In this document: piece by piece, positions 18,470 to 27,568 of the stretch
Layout of the letters: each line of letters opens with the position of its first letter
Numbering within the stretch: the stretch's first letter is position 1
The notes under the pieces: model-generated
The model's input: the letters and a program-made list of their open reading frames with translations, nothing else
What the model was told of the DNA's origin: nothing
The model's database searches: none
Position numbers and translations under genes: made by a program
From: Sporosarcina thermotolerans
Lineage (GTDB): Bacteria; Bacillota; Bacilli; Bacillales_A; Planococcaceae
Direction of reading: 5' to 3'
DNA: 64,000 nt
NCBI RefSeq assembly: GCF_030067815.1
Contig: NZ_CP125968.1
Coordinates: 248,001-312,000, forward strand

Positions 18470-19350
18470 ACCGTCGCCCTCTCTTCAAACAGTTCACGAT
18501 ACCGCTTTTCCGCCCCGGCTTTCTGATTGTCGATATGGTTGATCTCAATTCCATTCCCGTACAATAAACCGATGATTGTCTGCAATGGAACATCCGTCTC
18601 TTTGAAACCTAATTGACCTTGGTCGTTACTCGTGAATGGCAGACCTTCTTCCTCTAAAATCCCTTTCGCCTTTTCCGTATCGCTGACAGTCAACTCGTAA
18701 TGGATCACTGTCAGTTCCTTCAATGACTCCTTCAGCAAAGCCCCATCCTTCATGAAGTAAATCGTATTCGTCAATCGATCAATTTCATCGAGATTATGAG
18801 ATGAAATGATGATTGTCGTCCCTTCCTTGTACAATTCCAATAAAATATTCCGCATATTGATAGCGCTCGTCGGATCAAGTCCATTCAAAGGCTCGTCCAT
18901 GAGCAACAGCTTCGGTTTGTTTAGAATGACCATCGCGAGCAATAAATGCTGTTTCATTCCGAGCGAAAAATTACGGACACGCCTCTTTAAATAACTCGTC
19001 ATCCCAACCCTCTCTGCAACTTCCTGGATACGTGAAAAAGGCAGCTTTTGCACACGGCAAATGAACTTCAAATGATCATAAGCCGTCAAATTCCCGTAAA
19101 GGATCCGGTTATCCTGCAAATAGGAGATTTCATAGAAAAGCGACGGGGCGGTATTCGCCTTCCCTAAAATTTCGACACTCCCCTCATTGAACGACAATAG
19201 ATTCGTCATGCAGTTCAACAGCGTCGTCTTCCCCGAACCATTCGGACCAACAAGCGCAATGATTTGGGGTTCCTCAATCGTAATATCAATCCCCTTTAAG
19301 ACCCAATCCTTCTTATACCGTTTTTTCAAACTCTTAACTTGTACAATCAT
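18466..19350 (-). CDS. ABC transporter ATP-binding protein
   Basis: About 294 residues from ATG 19350 (after GGGGG; a longer in-frame start at 19383 lacks a good site). Walker A is GPNGSGKTT, the Q-loop lies in YLQDNRILYG, the signature is FSLGMKQ, Walker B is LLLMDEPLNGLDP and the H-loop is IIISSHNLDEIDRL. The C-terminal 80 residues form the accessory domain common in ABC-2 exporters. It powers the two permeases downstream with which it overlaps or clusters. Upstream region 19351-19536 holds only promoter-like AT-rich DNA. Confidence 0.9.
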   Translation of the reverse strand: MIVQVKSLKKRYKKDWVLKGIDITIEEPQIIALVGPNGSGKTTLLNCMTNLLSFNEGSVEILGKANTAPSLFYEISYLQDNRILYGNLTAYDHLKFICRVQKLPFSRIQEVAERVGMTSYLKRRVRNFSLGMKQHLLLAMVILNKPKLLLMDEPLNGLDPTSAINMRNILLELYKEGTTIIISSHNLDEIDRLTNTIYFMKDGALLKESLKELTVIHYELTVSDTEKAKGILEEEGLPFTSNDQGQLGFKETDVPLQTIIGLLYGNGIEINHIDNQKAGAEKRYRELFEERATV

Positions 19351-19542
19351 TCCCCCACACCCTTTCTTTTTCGTCACACTCACATCGTTTTACAAATTTC
19401 CCCTTCTTTCTTACTACCACACAAACCGTGGAAATCCTTTAATTAATATGATAATTCTTATTGTTTATAAATTGTATGAATGATAGACTGTGGATAGAAA
19501 TGGATAAGTTCAACGGTATTACTTATAAAGGGGAGGATTGCA

Positions 19543-20091
19543 ATAAGAAAATGGTTGTTGCCGTTTGTCCTGTTCGGCGCGCTATTGTTAGGCGCATGTG
19601 TGGATGACCAAAAAGAGAAGGATGAAGTAGTCCAGTTGCCAAGAGAGCCGACAGAGCCGATAGAGGCAAGCAAAGGCATTACTATAAGACCTGAAATATC
19701 CATTGTAATAAATGAAAATGAAACAAATCTACCGGCTACCGTTCGGTCAATCCGTGACAAGTTTTGTTGGGAAAGTGAGGAGAAACAATGCTCACTTGAA
19801 CCAACCCCATCCAAGGCACTTTTGGAGCATGAGCAGTCCACTCGAGTAAGACCCGAGGAAGACCTTACATTCAGATTCAGTAGACCAATGGAGGACTTTG
19901 ATTTTCCTAAGCCCGATTCTTTCAAAGTCTATGTAGATGAAGACGGGGAAATGAAGGAAGCGGAAGTAGTAGGCAATCAAATTAAAGCTCCGTTAAACGA
20001 GGGAAGGTATTACATGTCTGTCAAAGCGATATGGAGCGGCGACGTGAAAGGCGAAGCGATTTATGCGTTTTTATTGTCGGTGAAAGAGTAG
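19543..20091 (+). CDS. Lipoprotein, first of a tandem pair (near-cognate ATA start likely)
   Basis: A secreted lipoprotein: signal peptide RKWLLPFVLFGALLLGAC, lipobox LLGAC with Cys, then a charged linker and a mature domain with two cysteines (FCWESEEKQCSLEP). The GGGGAGG site at 19530-19536 is 6 bases from ATA 19543, which would give MRKWLL. The first usual start, TTG 19555, is 18 bases away and would cut the basic signal-peptide end. The paralogue downstream has the same layout with ATT. Its last 22 codons are almost identical to those of the second copy. I do not recognise the family; an Ig-like fold is possible (VYVDEDGEMKEAEV). Confidence 0.65.
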   Translation: MRKWLLPFVLFGALLLGACVDDQKEKDEVVQLPREPTEPIEASKGITIRPEISIVINENETNLPATVRSIRDKFCWESEEKQCSLEPTPSKALLEHEQSTRVRPEEDLTFRFSRPMEDFDFPKPDSFKVYVDEDGEMKEAEVVGNQIKAPLNEGRYYMSVKAIWSGDVKGEAIYAFLLSVKE

Positions 20092-20232
20092 ATATTTTGA
20101 TGACCGGGGTGTGGTATGAATGGAGGTTTTGATCATACAAGAGGGAATTTCCGTCGGTCCTTTCGGATTGAGTATCACGAAAAGTGTTGTCAAAGAATTA
20201 AAGGGCACTACCTATAAAGGAGGGGATTTCCA

Positions 20233-20768
20233 ATTAGAAAAGGGTTGCTGTTTTACGTCCTGTTAGTCGCATTATTTTTGTCCGGTTGTGTGGATGATGA
20301 AAAGGACGAGGAAGAAGTAGCGGCTCCTTTACCTCAAACGACCGAGGTGGTGAATGAGGAGGAAACTGCAATCACGTTGAAACCTGATCTTCTAGTAAGC
20401 CAAAACAAAGTGGGTTTTTGGATGTATTATGACAATCATTGCTGGGAAACAGCAGATAAAAAGTGCTCTTTGGAGCTAACGCCTGCACAGGAAATGTTGA
20501 ACATGCACGTGCCAATCAAGTGAAGCCTGGGGGTGAAATCAACTTCTATCTCCTTGTTTCTCCCGAATTAAAAGACTTTCCGCAACCGGACGCATATGAA
20601 GTGCTCATCCATAAAAACGGCGAAACAACAGCTGTGGAAGTGAACGGCGACAAAGCAAAAGTGCCCACGGCTGAAGGAAGGTATTTCATGACCGTCAAAG
20701 CGATCTGGAGCGGCGACGTGAAAGGCGAAGCGATTTATGCATTTTTATTGTCGGTGAAAGAGAAGTAA
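20233..20768 (+). pseudogene. Second tandem lipoprotein paralogue, frameshifted
   Basis: Same plan as the gene before it: RKGLLFYVLLVALFLSGC signal peptide and lipobox, acidic linker, then HCWETADKKCSLELTP. AGGAGGGGAT precedes ATT 20233 at the position where the first copy has ATA. The frame breaks at about 20510 (after LNMHVP). One base restored joins NQVKPGGEINFYLLVSPEL and the common end EGRYFMTVKAIWSGDVKGEA. The pair, with similar upstream DNA (TATAAAGG-GGGGAT), is a tandem duplication. Either a pseudogene or a sequencing indel. Confidence 0.65.
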
Positions 20769-20827
20769 GTGAATGAATAATCATCTCCCAGTTGAACAAG
20801 CTTTGCATATACGGGAGGTGAACTGAC

Positions 20828-21001
20828 ATGGCAAAAGAAAAGAAATTCAAAAAAGGCAATACATTGGATCGCGAGGAATTCGGGTATGGCTTTGACATCA
20901 GCCCTGATGATTTAGGTGTGATTGGAAAGAACGACAACGTGAAAAATAAAAACAACAAGAAAAAGGCAAATGACCAACAACGCCCGCCTACAAATGGGTA
21001 A
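20828..21001 (+). CDS. Small hydrophilic protein (57 aa)
   Basis: ATG 20828 follows GGGAGGTG by 6-7 bases. The 57-residue product is strongly charged and probably disordered: Lys-rich start (MAKEKKFKKGNTLDREEF), a short middle FGYGFDISPDDLGVIG, and an Asn/Lys-rich end. No membrane segment or Cys. It lies between the lipoprotein pair and the metG promoter. I know no function; size and composition resemble small Bacillales proteins of unknown role. Confidence 0.65.
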   Translation: MAKEKKFKKGNTLDREEFGYGFDISPDDLGVIGKNDNVKNKNNKKKANDQQRPPTNG

Positions 21002-21007
21002 ACACTA

Positions 21008-21036
21008 TTGATTTCTCTGAATCAAACGACTATAAT
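21008..21036 (+). promoter_or_regulatory. SigA promoter of the T-box/metG unit
   Basis: TTGATT (21008-21013), 17-base spacer, TATAAT (21031-21036), about 25 bases before the T-box leader. Confidence 0.8.
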
Positions 21037-21057
21037 CATTTCAACTACATCTTACTA

Positions 21058-21350
21058 AAGGCAATGAGAGGGAAAAGTAAAAAGAGGATGTCGCATAGAG
21101 AGCTTCTGACGGTGGAAATGAAGCGGACAAATCTTTTGAACATGATCCTTGAGCCGCGCACTGAACGTCTTCGGACTAGGTAAGGATGCGCCGAGAGTTG
21201 GCGCTTGTTATCCTCGCCAAAGTATAACGCTTTTTTGGCGCGTACTTTTGGAGATAATTAGTGTGAACTAATTGTGCAGTAAGGTGTACCACGGGTATAT
21301 GAACCCCGTCCTTATCGATTTTTATCGATGAGGGCGGGGGTTTTTTATTT
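21058..21350 (+). promoter_or_regulatory. T-box leader with methionine specifier
   Basis: Elements in order: stem I start (GAGAGGGAAAAGTAAAA), the apical GACGGTGGAAATGAAGC region, specifier loop GAACATGATCC with Met codon ATG at 21142-21144, the T-box core AAGGTGTACCACGGGT (about 21280-21297), and a terminator pairing CCCCGTCCT with GAGGGCGGGG followed by T6 (21302-21346). Uncharged tRNA-Met should open the terminator and turn on the synthetase gene. Confidence 0.9.
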
Positions 21351-21366
21351 TTAAGGAGGAATGGAA

Positions 21367-23004
21367 ATGACTGTTTTTATTGGTGGGGCTTGGCCGTATG
21401 CGAATGGTTCGCTGCATCTTGGGCATATCGCGGCGTTGTTGCCGGGTGATATCTTGGCAAGGTATTTTCGTTTGAAGGGCGAAAAGGTGCTTTATGTTTC
21501 GGGGAGTGACTGTAATGGAACACCAATTTCGATACGGGCGGCTGCGGAAGGAGTGTCCGTGAAGAAGATTGCCGATCGTTATCACACTGAGTTTGTTGTC
21601 AGTTTTTTGAGATTAGGATTCTCGTATGATCTTTATACGCGAACGGATGGGTCGTTCCATCATGAAGTAGTCCGTGAAGTTTTTCTGAAGCTGTTGGAGC
21701 GCGGGTTTATATACAAAAAGGAAATGGAGCAGACGTACTGCGAGTTTGATGAACGATTTCTTCCGGACCGTTTTGTCGAAGGAACTTGTCCGAATTGCGG
21801 AAGCCAAGCGCGGGGCGATCAATGTGACAGCTGCGGTTCCATTTTAGATCCGCTTGATTTGATAAATCGAACTTGTAAACTATGCGGCAAGGAGCCGACT
21901 GTGCGCAAGACCGAGCATTTTTATTTCAAATTAAGTGAATTCCAAAAGCAACTTGAATCGTTTGTAGCAAGTGCTGATGAAGATGGAAGATGGCGTGAAA
22001 ATGCCATTCGCCAGTCTGAGCGGTATTTACAAGAAGGTCTACATGACCGAGCTGTTTCAAGGGATTTGGAAAACGGCGTCAATGTACCGGTTGCAGGTTA
22101 CGAGGATAAGAAGATTTACGTGTGGATTGAGGCGGTGACAGGCTATTATTCCGCGAGCCGGGAATGGGCAATGTTGAACCGGACCGATATCGCTACGTTT
22201 TGGGATGAAGAAACGGTTGCCTACTATGTCCATGGCAAAGATAATATCCCGTTTCACACGATCATTTGGCCCGCCATTTTGATGGGAATTGGCAAGGAAA
22301 AGGCAGTGCCAACTCACGTTATCTCAAATGAGTACTTGACGTTGGAAAAACGGAAGTTATCGACAAGCCAAAACTGGGCGGTGTGGGTGCCGGATATTTT
22401 GGAACGATATCATCCCGATTCGGTGAGGTACTTTTTGACTGCGAATGCTCCTGAAAACAGAGATGCGGATTTTTCTTGGCGTGAGTTTATTTATAGTCAT
22501 AACTCTGAGTTGTTAGGTGCATACGGGAACTTTGTGAATCGGACGTTGAAGTTTATCGAAAAGTCGTATGGTGGGGTTGTTCCTCAAACGGAAATTAATA
22601 AAGGAATAAAAAATACAGTTGCGGGTCTTTACCATATTGTCGGCAAAAAAATCGAGGACGGTCATTTCAAAGAAACAATTGAAACGCTATTCGATTTCAT
22701 CCGCCAAGCGAATAAATACTTTGATGAGGAAAAGCCATGGATTCAAGTAAAAGAGGATGTAGTAGCATGTGAGCGGACAATGGCAACATGCACGTATATC
22801 ATTGCTAACCTTTCGCAGCTACTCTCCCCTTTCCTACCGTTTTCGAGTGAGGATGTACAGAGCATGTTGAAATTGAGGAAGCCGGAATGGAAAGAAATCG
22901 AGATTGGGAGTTTGACTCTGAAGCGTGTGGAGCCGTTGTTTGAAAGGATAGATGCAGGGCAAATTGATGCTGAGGTGGAGAGGCTGATAAGCCAATCTTC
23001 CTAA
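21367..23004 (+). CDS. metG: Methionyl-tRNA synthetase, type-2 like
   Basis: About 545 residues. ATG 21367 lies 7 bases from AAGGAGG; ATG 21361 nearly touches it. It charges tRNA-Met. Class I motifs are present: HIGH-type HLGH (residues 17-20) and KMSKS-type KLSTS. The connective domain has two zinc knuckles ([16 protein letters not shown] and a single CKLCGK), as in the archaeal/eukaryal-like MetRS2 form. The C-terminal tRNA-binding domain of the usual Bacillus enzyme (about 660 residues) is missing. MetRS2 proteins in some Gram-positives resist MetRS1 inhibitors, so this may be a second enzyme. Controlled by the T-box upstream. Confidence 0.9.
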   Translation: MTVFIGGAWPYANGSLHLGHIAALLPGDILARYFRLKGEKVLYVSGSDCNGTPISIRAAAEGVSVKKIADRYHTEFVVSFLRLGFSYDLYTRTDGSFHHEVVREVFLKLLERGFIYKKEMEQTYCEFDERFLPDRFVEGTCPNCGSQARGDQCDSCGSILDPLDLINRTCKLCGKEPTVRKTEHFYFKLSEFQKQLESFVASADEDGRWRENAIRQSERYLQEGLHDRAVSRDLENGVNVPVAGYEDKKIYVWIEAVTGYYSASREWAMLNRTDIATFWDEETVAYYVHGKDNIPFHTIIWPAILMGIGKEKAVPTHVISNEYLTLEKRKLSTSQNWAVWVPDILERYHPDSVRYFLTANAPENRDADFSWREFIYSHNSELLGAYGNFVNRTLKFIEKSYGGVVPQTEINKGIKNTVAGLYHIVGKKIEDGHFKETIETLFDFIRQANKYFDEEKPWIQVKEDVVACERTMATCTYIIANLSQLLSPFLPFSSEDVQSMLKLRKPEWKEIEIGSLTLKRVEPLFERIDAGQIDAEVERLISQSS

Positions 23005-23005
23005 A

Positions 23006-23048
23006 ATGCAGAGCCACAATCTTCACACCTTGGATTGTGGCCCTGCAT
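23006..23048. terminator. Terminator hairpin between metG and DUF2200 gene
   Basis: ATGCAGAGCCACAATC pairs with GATTGTGGCCCTGCAT. It starts right after the metG stop and would end transcription from the convergent gene too. No strong T-run. Confidence 0.6.
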
Positions 23049-23052
23049 ATTA

Positions 23053-23402
23053 TTATTTCCGTAAAATCTTCTCCATCGCTTTCCTTTTGCCAACTCATCA
23101 ATTAACTTATCCATATAGCGAATTTCCTTCATTAATGGATCCTCTATATCCTCCACTCGGACACCGCAAACTACTCCTTTGATCAAATCACGTGAAGAAT
23201 TCAATTGGGGAGCTTCTGCAAAGAACATCTCGAAATTCGTCTTTTCTTCAATTTGTGCTTCTAATTCTTCTTGGCTGTAACCAGTCAACCAACGGATAAT
23301 TTCATTCACTTCCGATTTCGTCCTACCTTTTTTCTCTGCTTTCGTAATGTAATGGGGATAGACGCTCGCGAATGTCATTGTATAGATTCTATGCTTGGTC
23401 AT
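23053..23402 (-). pseudogene. DUF2200 family protein, C-terminus frameshifted
   Basis: The sequence [36 protein letters not shown] through [22 protein letters not shown] matches DUF2200, a small cytosolic family of unknown function. Start ATG 23402 follows GGGAGGAAAT. After ELAKGK the open frame reads [16 protein letters not shown] and runs into the metG terminator. Adding one A in the run near 23080 gives the usual ending AMEKILRK and a TAA at 23053. So a 1-base loss near the end is likely. If uncorrected, the frame extends to 23001. Confidence 0.8.
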
Positions 23403-23565
23403 CATATTTCCTCCCTTTAAAAGATCTCCGATTTTTGTTACACCATTATACCATTGAATGATTTATAACCTTGTGTTTTACAACCATGTCTAAAATTCAT
23501 GATGCAATCCCTCATCTGATTTGAGACAATGGTGGTATGCAGAAAAAAATGGAAGGAGTGACTTC

Positions 23566-24415
23566 GTGAAAGAACGTTTCTTTTGGATTGCGTTAGGCCT
23601 TATTGCTGTGAGCTGGACGTTAAACTCGCTGTACTCCCAGTCGAAACAATTAACGGAGCCTATTTTTCTTGACCATTATATTGAAATGACGATGGGTGAC
23701 CATAATTATCATCTCACTCTCTACTATTTAACGAATAAAAACGACCGTTCTCGTATCAGTCATGTACGCCTTGGAGGTTTGGACGGCTATCCGGAAAATG
23801 GCTTCATTTATAATGATAATTCTATATACAACATGGATACGTACAGGCATCATGTGTTAAGAAGTGTTTCGGTCCGTCTGCAAAATTATGAAACAGACAT
23901 TATGACGGATCTTATCCTCAACGACATGGTGGTGTATTTTTCGGATGGCAGGCAAACTAATGCGTCCATCGGGGAAGTTATTATTCATCCAGAGGGATAT
24001 CACTCAAGGCAATAATGTATTGCATTCACGTTCAAGTGGAAGTAGTAACGACAGTTCAAGTTGGTATTCGTTCCAGGCAATTGAACCATTGTCTATTGAA
24101 AAGATCTTATTCCCTTTCAATGAACCCATCGAAGAACGATTCAACTTTACAATCAACGATAGTCAAAAAGACAAATCATTGGAGTCACTTAAGCTTCCGA
24201 TCCATATAGATAAAGATAAATATTTGACGCTACGAACCAACCTGAAAACCAATAGTTTTGTGAATCCATATGCCTTCTCCATTCGTATAGATGGAACAAC
24301 GGAGCAGGGAAAACCATTTACGAGTTACGCCCATTATCATATGTTTCCGTATTTGACGCAGGAAGATGTCAATAGGGTTATCGACAAAAAGGCGAGGAGG
24401 GATTCGGTTGAATAA
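23566..24415 (+). pseudogene. Putative membrane-anchored protein, frameshifted in the middle
   Basis: Start GTG 23566 after GGAAGGAG. One N-terminal anchor helix (about 5-22, FFWIALGLIAVSWTLNSLY) and an outside domain. The frame breaks near 23995 in GAGGGATATC. Removing one G joins VIIHPED to ITQGNNVLHSRSSGSSNDSS. The second half has no membrane segment and ends KKARRDSVE. The stop overlaps the start of the next gene by 8 bases, so the two are coupled. I do not recognise the family. Confidence 0.6.
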
Positions 24416-24968
24416 AGCTTTAGGTAATATATTTTGGGGCTACCTCTTCATATTTTTCGATTTCTATATCATGATTGACCTATTAATGGATCCTATCGGT
24501 TATTTCTTGATTTACACCGGATGTGCACGGATTGTTGGTGCTTATCCGAATGCGAAAAAAGCAATGACAGTCGCTATGATTGGCGTTTTCGTGTCACTGC
24601 CTACAGTGTTTATAAACCTATCGGATTCGGCATTGCCTTTTGGATGGTCAATTTATGAGAGTATGCTATCGATCCTTAAATTGGTTATTGCATTTTATTT
24701 ATTCCTCGTGTTAATGGAAGTAGCCAAAATCTTTGGCAATGTGGCGCTGCACAATCGGGCGCAGACTACTTTTAAATACTTTGTCACTATTCACTTTGCA
24801 ATTTTGACAGTTATGTCCTTTTCCATGAATGTTTCTGGAGACGGCTGGGTTGCTCTTACAGTAATCCTTATAATTGCCGGAGTTTTGATGGATATTCTGT
24901 TTTTATTATTAATCCGTGCTTTTCGTCGGGTTAGCCCCGATAATCATCGGATAAGTTATTCTGTTTAA
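24408..24968 (+). CDS. Multi-span membrane protein of unknown function
   Basis: TTG 24408 follows GGCGAGGAGGGATT and overlaps the preceding stop. The 186-residue product has five or six membrane helices (for example GYLFIFFDFYIMIDLL, MTVAMIGVFVSLPTVFI, ILKLVIAFYLFLVLMEV, ALTVILIIAGVLMDILFLLLI) and a basic C-terminus. It forms a coupled pair with the anchored protein before it and may form a complex with it. No known motif seen. Confidence 0.65.
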   Translation: MNKALGNIFWGYLFIFFDFYIMIDLLMDPIGYFLIYTGCARIVGAYPNAKKAMTVAMIGVFVSLPTVFINLSDSALPFGWSIYESMLSILKLVIAFYLFLVLMEVAKIFGNVALHNRAQTTFKYFVTIHFAILTVMSFSMNVSGDGWVALTVILIIAGVLMDILFLLLIRAFRRVSPDNHRISYSV

Positions 24969-25010
24969 CATGGTAACCGGCATAGAGTAAAAAGAATGGA
25001 GGTTAGTTAA

Positions 25011-25901
25011 TTGTTTAAAAACGAAGCAAACCAAGTTCGCGCGGGATGGCTAATATTTTTGGCATTCGTCGCGATGTTCATTACACAGCAAATTTTCGCG
25101 CTCCCTGGCGGAGTCTTGCTGGCATTAGTGGATTTTCCATTTCAGGACGGATCATTCGATATGGATATTAATGCGGCATTTGCCAGGCACCCATGGATTT
25201 TCTTATTGACGCAAGGCGGCGGGACAGTAGGCGGAATGCTTGCTACGGTGCTGGTATGGAAATTCGTCAATAAAGGGACATTACCGGAGCTTGGATTTAG
25301 GGGATCGCTGAAAGATTTATGGTTCGGCCTTTTCCTTGGTGCGGCTTCGATAGTTGTCATTTTCTTTATTTTATTGGCAACAGGGAATGTTAAAATGCTG
25401 AATACGTTCGGAAGCCCAGAGTTTACCGTATACACCCTATCGTATCTCCTTTTATTCATCTTAGTCGGCTTCTTTGAAGAGATGTTTTTCCGGGGATATG
25501 TCATGTCTACAATGCAACGACGAGGAAATCCGAAATGGCTTATTTACGTTATATCGGCTGTGATTTTCAGTCTTGTCCATGGCACGAATCCAAATGTAAG
25601 TGTGCTTGGATTGGTCAATATTGCGTTGGTCGGGATTCTATTCGCTTATATGTTTGATGCAACAAATAGTTTGTGGCTGCCGATCGGCTATCATATTACT
25701 TGGAACTACTTCCAAGGGAATGTTTTTGGATTTGCGGTGAGTGGAACTACGCCGTACGGGATTTATAATGTGTCGGTGGAAAATGGAAATTCCTTAATGA
25801 CAGGCGGAGCGTTTGGGCTTGAAGGTGGCCTTTTGGCGACATTGCTTATAGTTTTAGGGTTCTTTGCAACGAGGTTGTATGTGAAGATGAAGGCCGAGTA
25901 G
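25011..25901 (+). CDS. CPBP-family intramembrane metalloprotease
   Basis: A 296-residue membrane protein, start TTG 25011 after GGAGG. Seven or eight helices. The active-site motifs of Abi/CPBP proteins are present: EEMFFRGYVMS, His in IFSLVHGTNPNVS and His in YHITWNYFQGNVFG. It may cleave membrane-bound substrates or act in self-protection against peptides; the substrate is unknown. Follows the membrane-protein pair with a 40-base gap and ends at repeat array C. Confidence 0.85.
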   Translation: MFKNEANQVRAGWLIFLAFVAMFITQQIFALPGGVLLALVDFPFQDGSFDMDINAAFARHPWIFLLTQGGGTVGGMLATVLVWKFVNKGTLPELGFRGSLKDLWFGLFLGAASIVVIFFILLATGNVKMLNTFGSPEFTVYTLSYLLLFILVGFFEEMFFRGYVMSTMQRRGNPKWLIYVISAVIFSLVHGTNPNVSVLGLVNIALVGILFAYMFDATNSLWLPIGYHITWNYFQGNVFGFAVSGTTPYGIYNVSVENGNSLMTGGAFGLEGGLLATLLIVLGFFATRLYVKMKAE

Positions 25902-25908
25902 GTCGTTT

Positions 25909-26034
25909 ATGCGTAGAATTTGGCATTTATGAGTGTTTAGGTTGATTTATGCGTGAAATTCGGAGTTTATGCATACTTGATGGATTTTATGAGTTTTTGG
26001 ATGGATTTCTGCGTCTTTGGAGGAAATTATGCGT
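25909..26034 (+). repeat. Phased repeat array C (family 3, core TTTATGCGT)
   Basis: Seven cores (ATGCGT, ATGAGT, ATGCAT, CTGCGT variants) start at 25909, 25929, 25949, 25969, 25989, 26009 and 26029, exactly 20 apart. It fills the gap between two convergent genes, right before their terminator. Confidence 0.9.
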
Positions 26035-26036
26035 GA

Positions 26037-26068
26037 TTAAGGCTGCCTAACTGAGGGCAGCCTTTTCT
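26037..26068 (+). terminator. Terminator after array C
   Basis: AAGGCTGCC pairs with GGCAGCCTT around TAACTGAG, then TTCTTTTC. It overlaps the last codons of the convergent EamA gene. Confidence 0.8.
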
Positions 26069-26925
26069 TTTCTTCCACTTAATGTTAAAACGAGGATTCC
26101 TCCCAATAAAAGTGCGATTCCTGACCAAGAAATCAGGTCCAATCTTTCTCCGACAACAAGCACGCTTAAAATTGCTGCAGTGAGCGGTTCGGCTAATGAT
26201 AGCGTGACAGCTGAAGAAGAAGGGATCAGCCGTAAGCCCGTTGAAAATAGAATGTACGCCACACTTGTCGCTGCAATTCCAAGATAAATTGTCGTGGATA
26301 TGCCGGGAAATGTGAGTAATCCTTCTGTTTCGAAAATGAATAAAAACGGCATAAGCATGATTGCGCTCAATGAGAAAATGACTGCCACCGAAGGAATCGC
26401 ATCCGCTTTTTCCAATACCTCTTTATTAAATAAAGTGTAGAAGGCGAATAGAAGGCCTGCGCAAAGGGATAAAGTGACACCCACTGGATTGACGACCAAC
26501 CCTTCTTTATTTGAAAATAATAAAACACATCCGACAACGGCAAGTGATGTGGCCGTTAGCCAGACTTTTGTTGGACGGCGTTTTAGGATAAGCCATTCAA
26601 TCACCCCTGAAAACATCGGCGCGCTTCCGATTGCGACTACCGTTCCAATTGCGATTCCCGTCAAACGGATTGATGTGAAAAAGCAATATTGGAAGATCGC
26701 CATTGCCAATGCAGCCAAAAGCGTCGCTTTCCATGGCCAGTTGCGGAAATTGATTTTCCGAAGTATGAGCATGATAATAAGCAAAGCGAAACCGCCGACC
26801 GCAAGCCGCGAAGCCCCAACCGCCAATGGATGTACAGTTTGCGGCATAAAAGTTTGCGCGGTGCCAGTCGTTCCCCAAAGTACCGCCCCCAATAATACAG
26901 CAACAAACGCAAGTCGTTGTGACAA
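26047..26925 (-). CDS. EamA/DMT-family transporter
   Basis: A 292-residue protein with ten membrane helices in two EamA halves (about 5-135 and 150-285), as in drug/metabolite exporters; conserved features are AVLWGTTGTAQTF near the start and SLAEPLTAAILSVLVVGERL in the second repeat. Start TTG 26925 uses GGAGGGG 6 bases upstream. That ribosome site sits in the 3' arm of a strong hairpin that ends in T6, so expression may be controlled by that structure. Substrate unknown. Confidence 0.85.
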   Translation of the reverse strand: MSQRLAFVAVLLGAVLWGTTGTAQTFMPQTVHPLAVGASRLAVGGFALLIIMLILRKINFRNWPWKATLLAALAMAIFQYCFFTSIRLTGIAIGTVVAIGSAPMFSGVIEWLILKRRPTKVWLTATSLAVVGCVLLFSNKEGLVVNPVGVTLSLCAGLLFAFYTLFNKEVLEKADAIPSVAVIFSLSAIMLMPFLFIFETEGLLTFPGISTTIYLGIAATSVAYILFSTGLRLIPSSSAVTLSLAEPLTAAILSVLVVGERLDLISWSGIALLLGGILVLTLSGRKEKAALS

Positions 26926-26974
26926 AAAATCCCCTCCCCCGATATATCGAATATATCATGATATCGGAGAGGGG
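26924..26974 (-). terminator. Hairpin with T6 between AHSA1 gene and EamA start
   Basis: On plus, CCCCTCCCCCGATAT pairs with ATATCGGAGAGGGG; on minus the stem is followed by ATTTTTTG. It works as terminator for the AHSA1 gene but contains the GGAGGGG ribosome site of the next gene in its 3' arm, and the TTG start lies in the T-run. Confidence 0.75.
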
Positions 26975-26991
26975 TGTGTGAATTCTCGAAA

Positions 26992-27408
26992 TTATTCAGT
27001 TTCGGCATCAATTATTTTCTTTAACTTAGCCAACAGGCCGTCCCAACCACCTGACATTCGGGGACGGACGACTTCATGTTTCTCACCGAATTCCGTCTGC
27101 TTTCCATCCTCCCAACCAGCATGACTGAAGGTCATTTCCGTTTTCCCGTCATTTCCCTTTAATTCAAAATGAATTTGCCAATCCTTTCCCCAGTCGAATG
27201 AAAGGCGGTTCGGTGTTTGCACTTCAGTCACTTTACACTGCGATTCTCCCCAAGGGCCCGCTTGCAACGTGAATTCTTTTCCTTCAATTGGTTGCATATC
27301 ACTCGGCATGAACCATGCGCCAATTCCTTCAGCTGTAGAGACATATGGCCAAACCTTTTCGATAGATGCATTGATTATGATGTTTTTTTTGATTTGATTT
27401 TCAGACAT
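26992..27408 (-). CDS. SRPBCC/AHSA1-domain protein
   Basis: A 138-residue protein. The fold is shown by the opening IKKNIIINASIEKVWPYVSTAEGIGAWFMP, central FTLQAGPWGESQCKVTEVQTPNRLSFDW and the C-terminal helix MSGGWDGLLAKLKKIIDA, all typical of the Aha1/START-like (SRPBCC) family. These cytosolic proteins bind hydrophobic ligands; no catalytic role can be assigned. Start ATG 27408 has an AAGGAG site. Probably followed by partial read-through into the EamA gene. Confidence 0.85.
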   Translation of the reverse strand: MSENQIKKNIIINASIEKVWPYVSTAEGIGAWFMPSDMQPIEGKEFTLQAGPWGESQCKVTEVQTPNRLSFDWGKDWQIHFELKGNDGKTEMTFSHAGWEDGKQTEFGEKHEVVRPRMSGGWDGLLAKLKKIIDAETE

Positions 27409-27510
27409 TTGCTTCTCTCCTTAATCATATTCAGTTAATATCTTCCAAATTTATAGCTGTATTGATACTGTAGATTATGAGGGGTTCCTTGTCAAAAGGG
27501 ATAAACTACC

Positions 27511-27536
27511 TGTAACATTTCAATCACTTAAACGTG
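27511..27536 (+). promoter_or_regulatory. ECF-type promoter candidate
   Basis: TGTAAC (27511-27516), 16 bases, CGTG (27533-27536) resembles ECF promoters (TGAAAC/CGTC) and would make the sigma gene autoregulated. Confidence 0.45.
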
Positions 27537-27568
27537 TTAATAGAGAGATCAGTTAAAAGGGGGGCCAA

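Noticed and set aside
26474..27124. 216-aa frame antisense to EamA and AHSA1 genes
   Set aside because: Spans two real genes and a terminator on the other strand; composition is that of a shadow frame.
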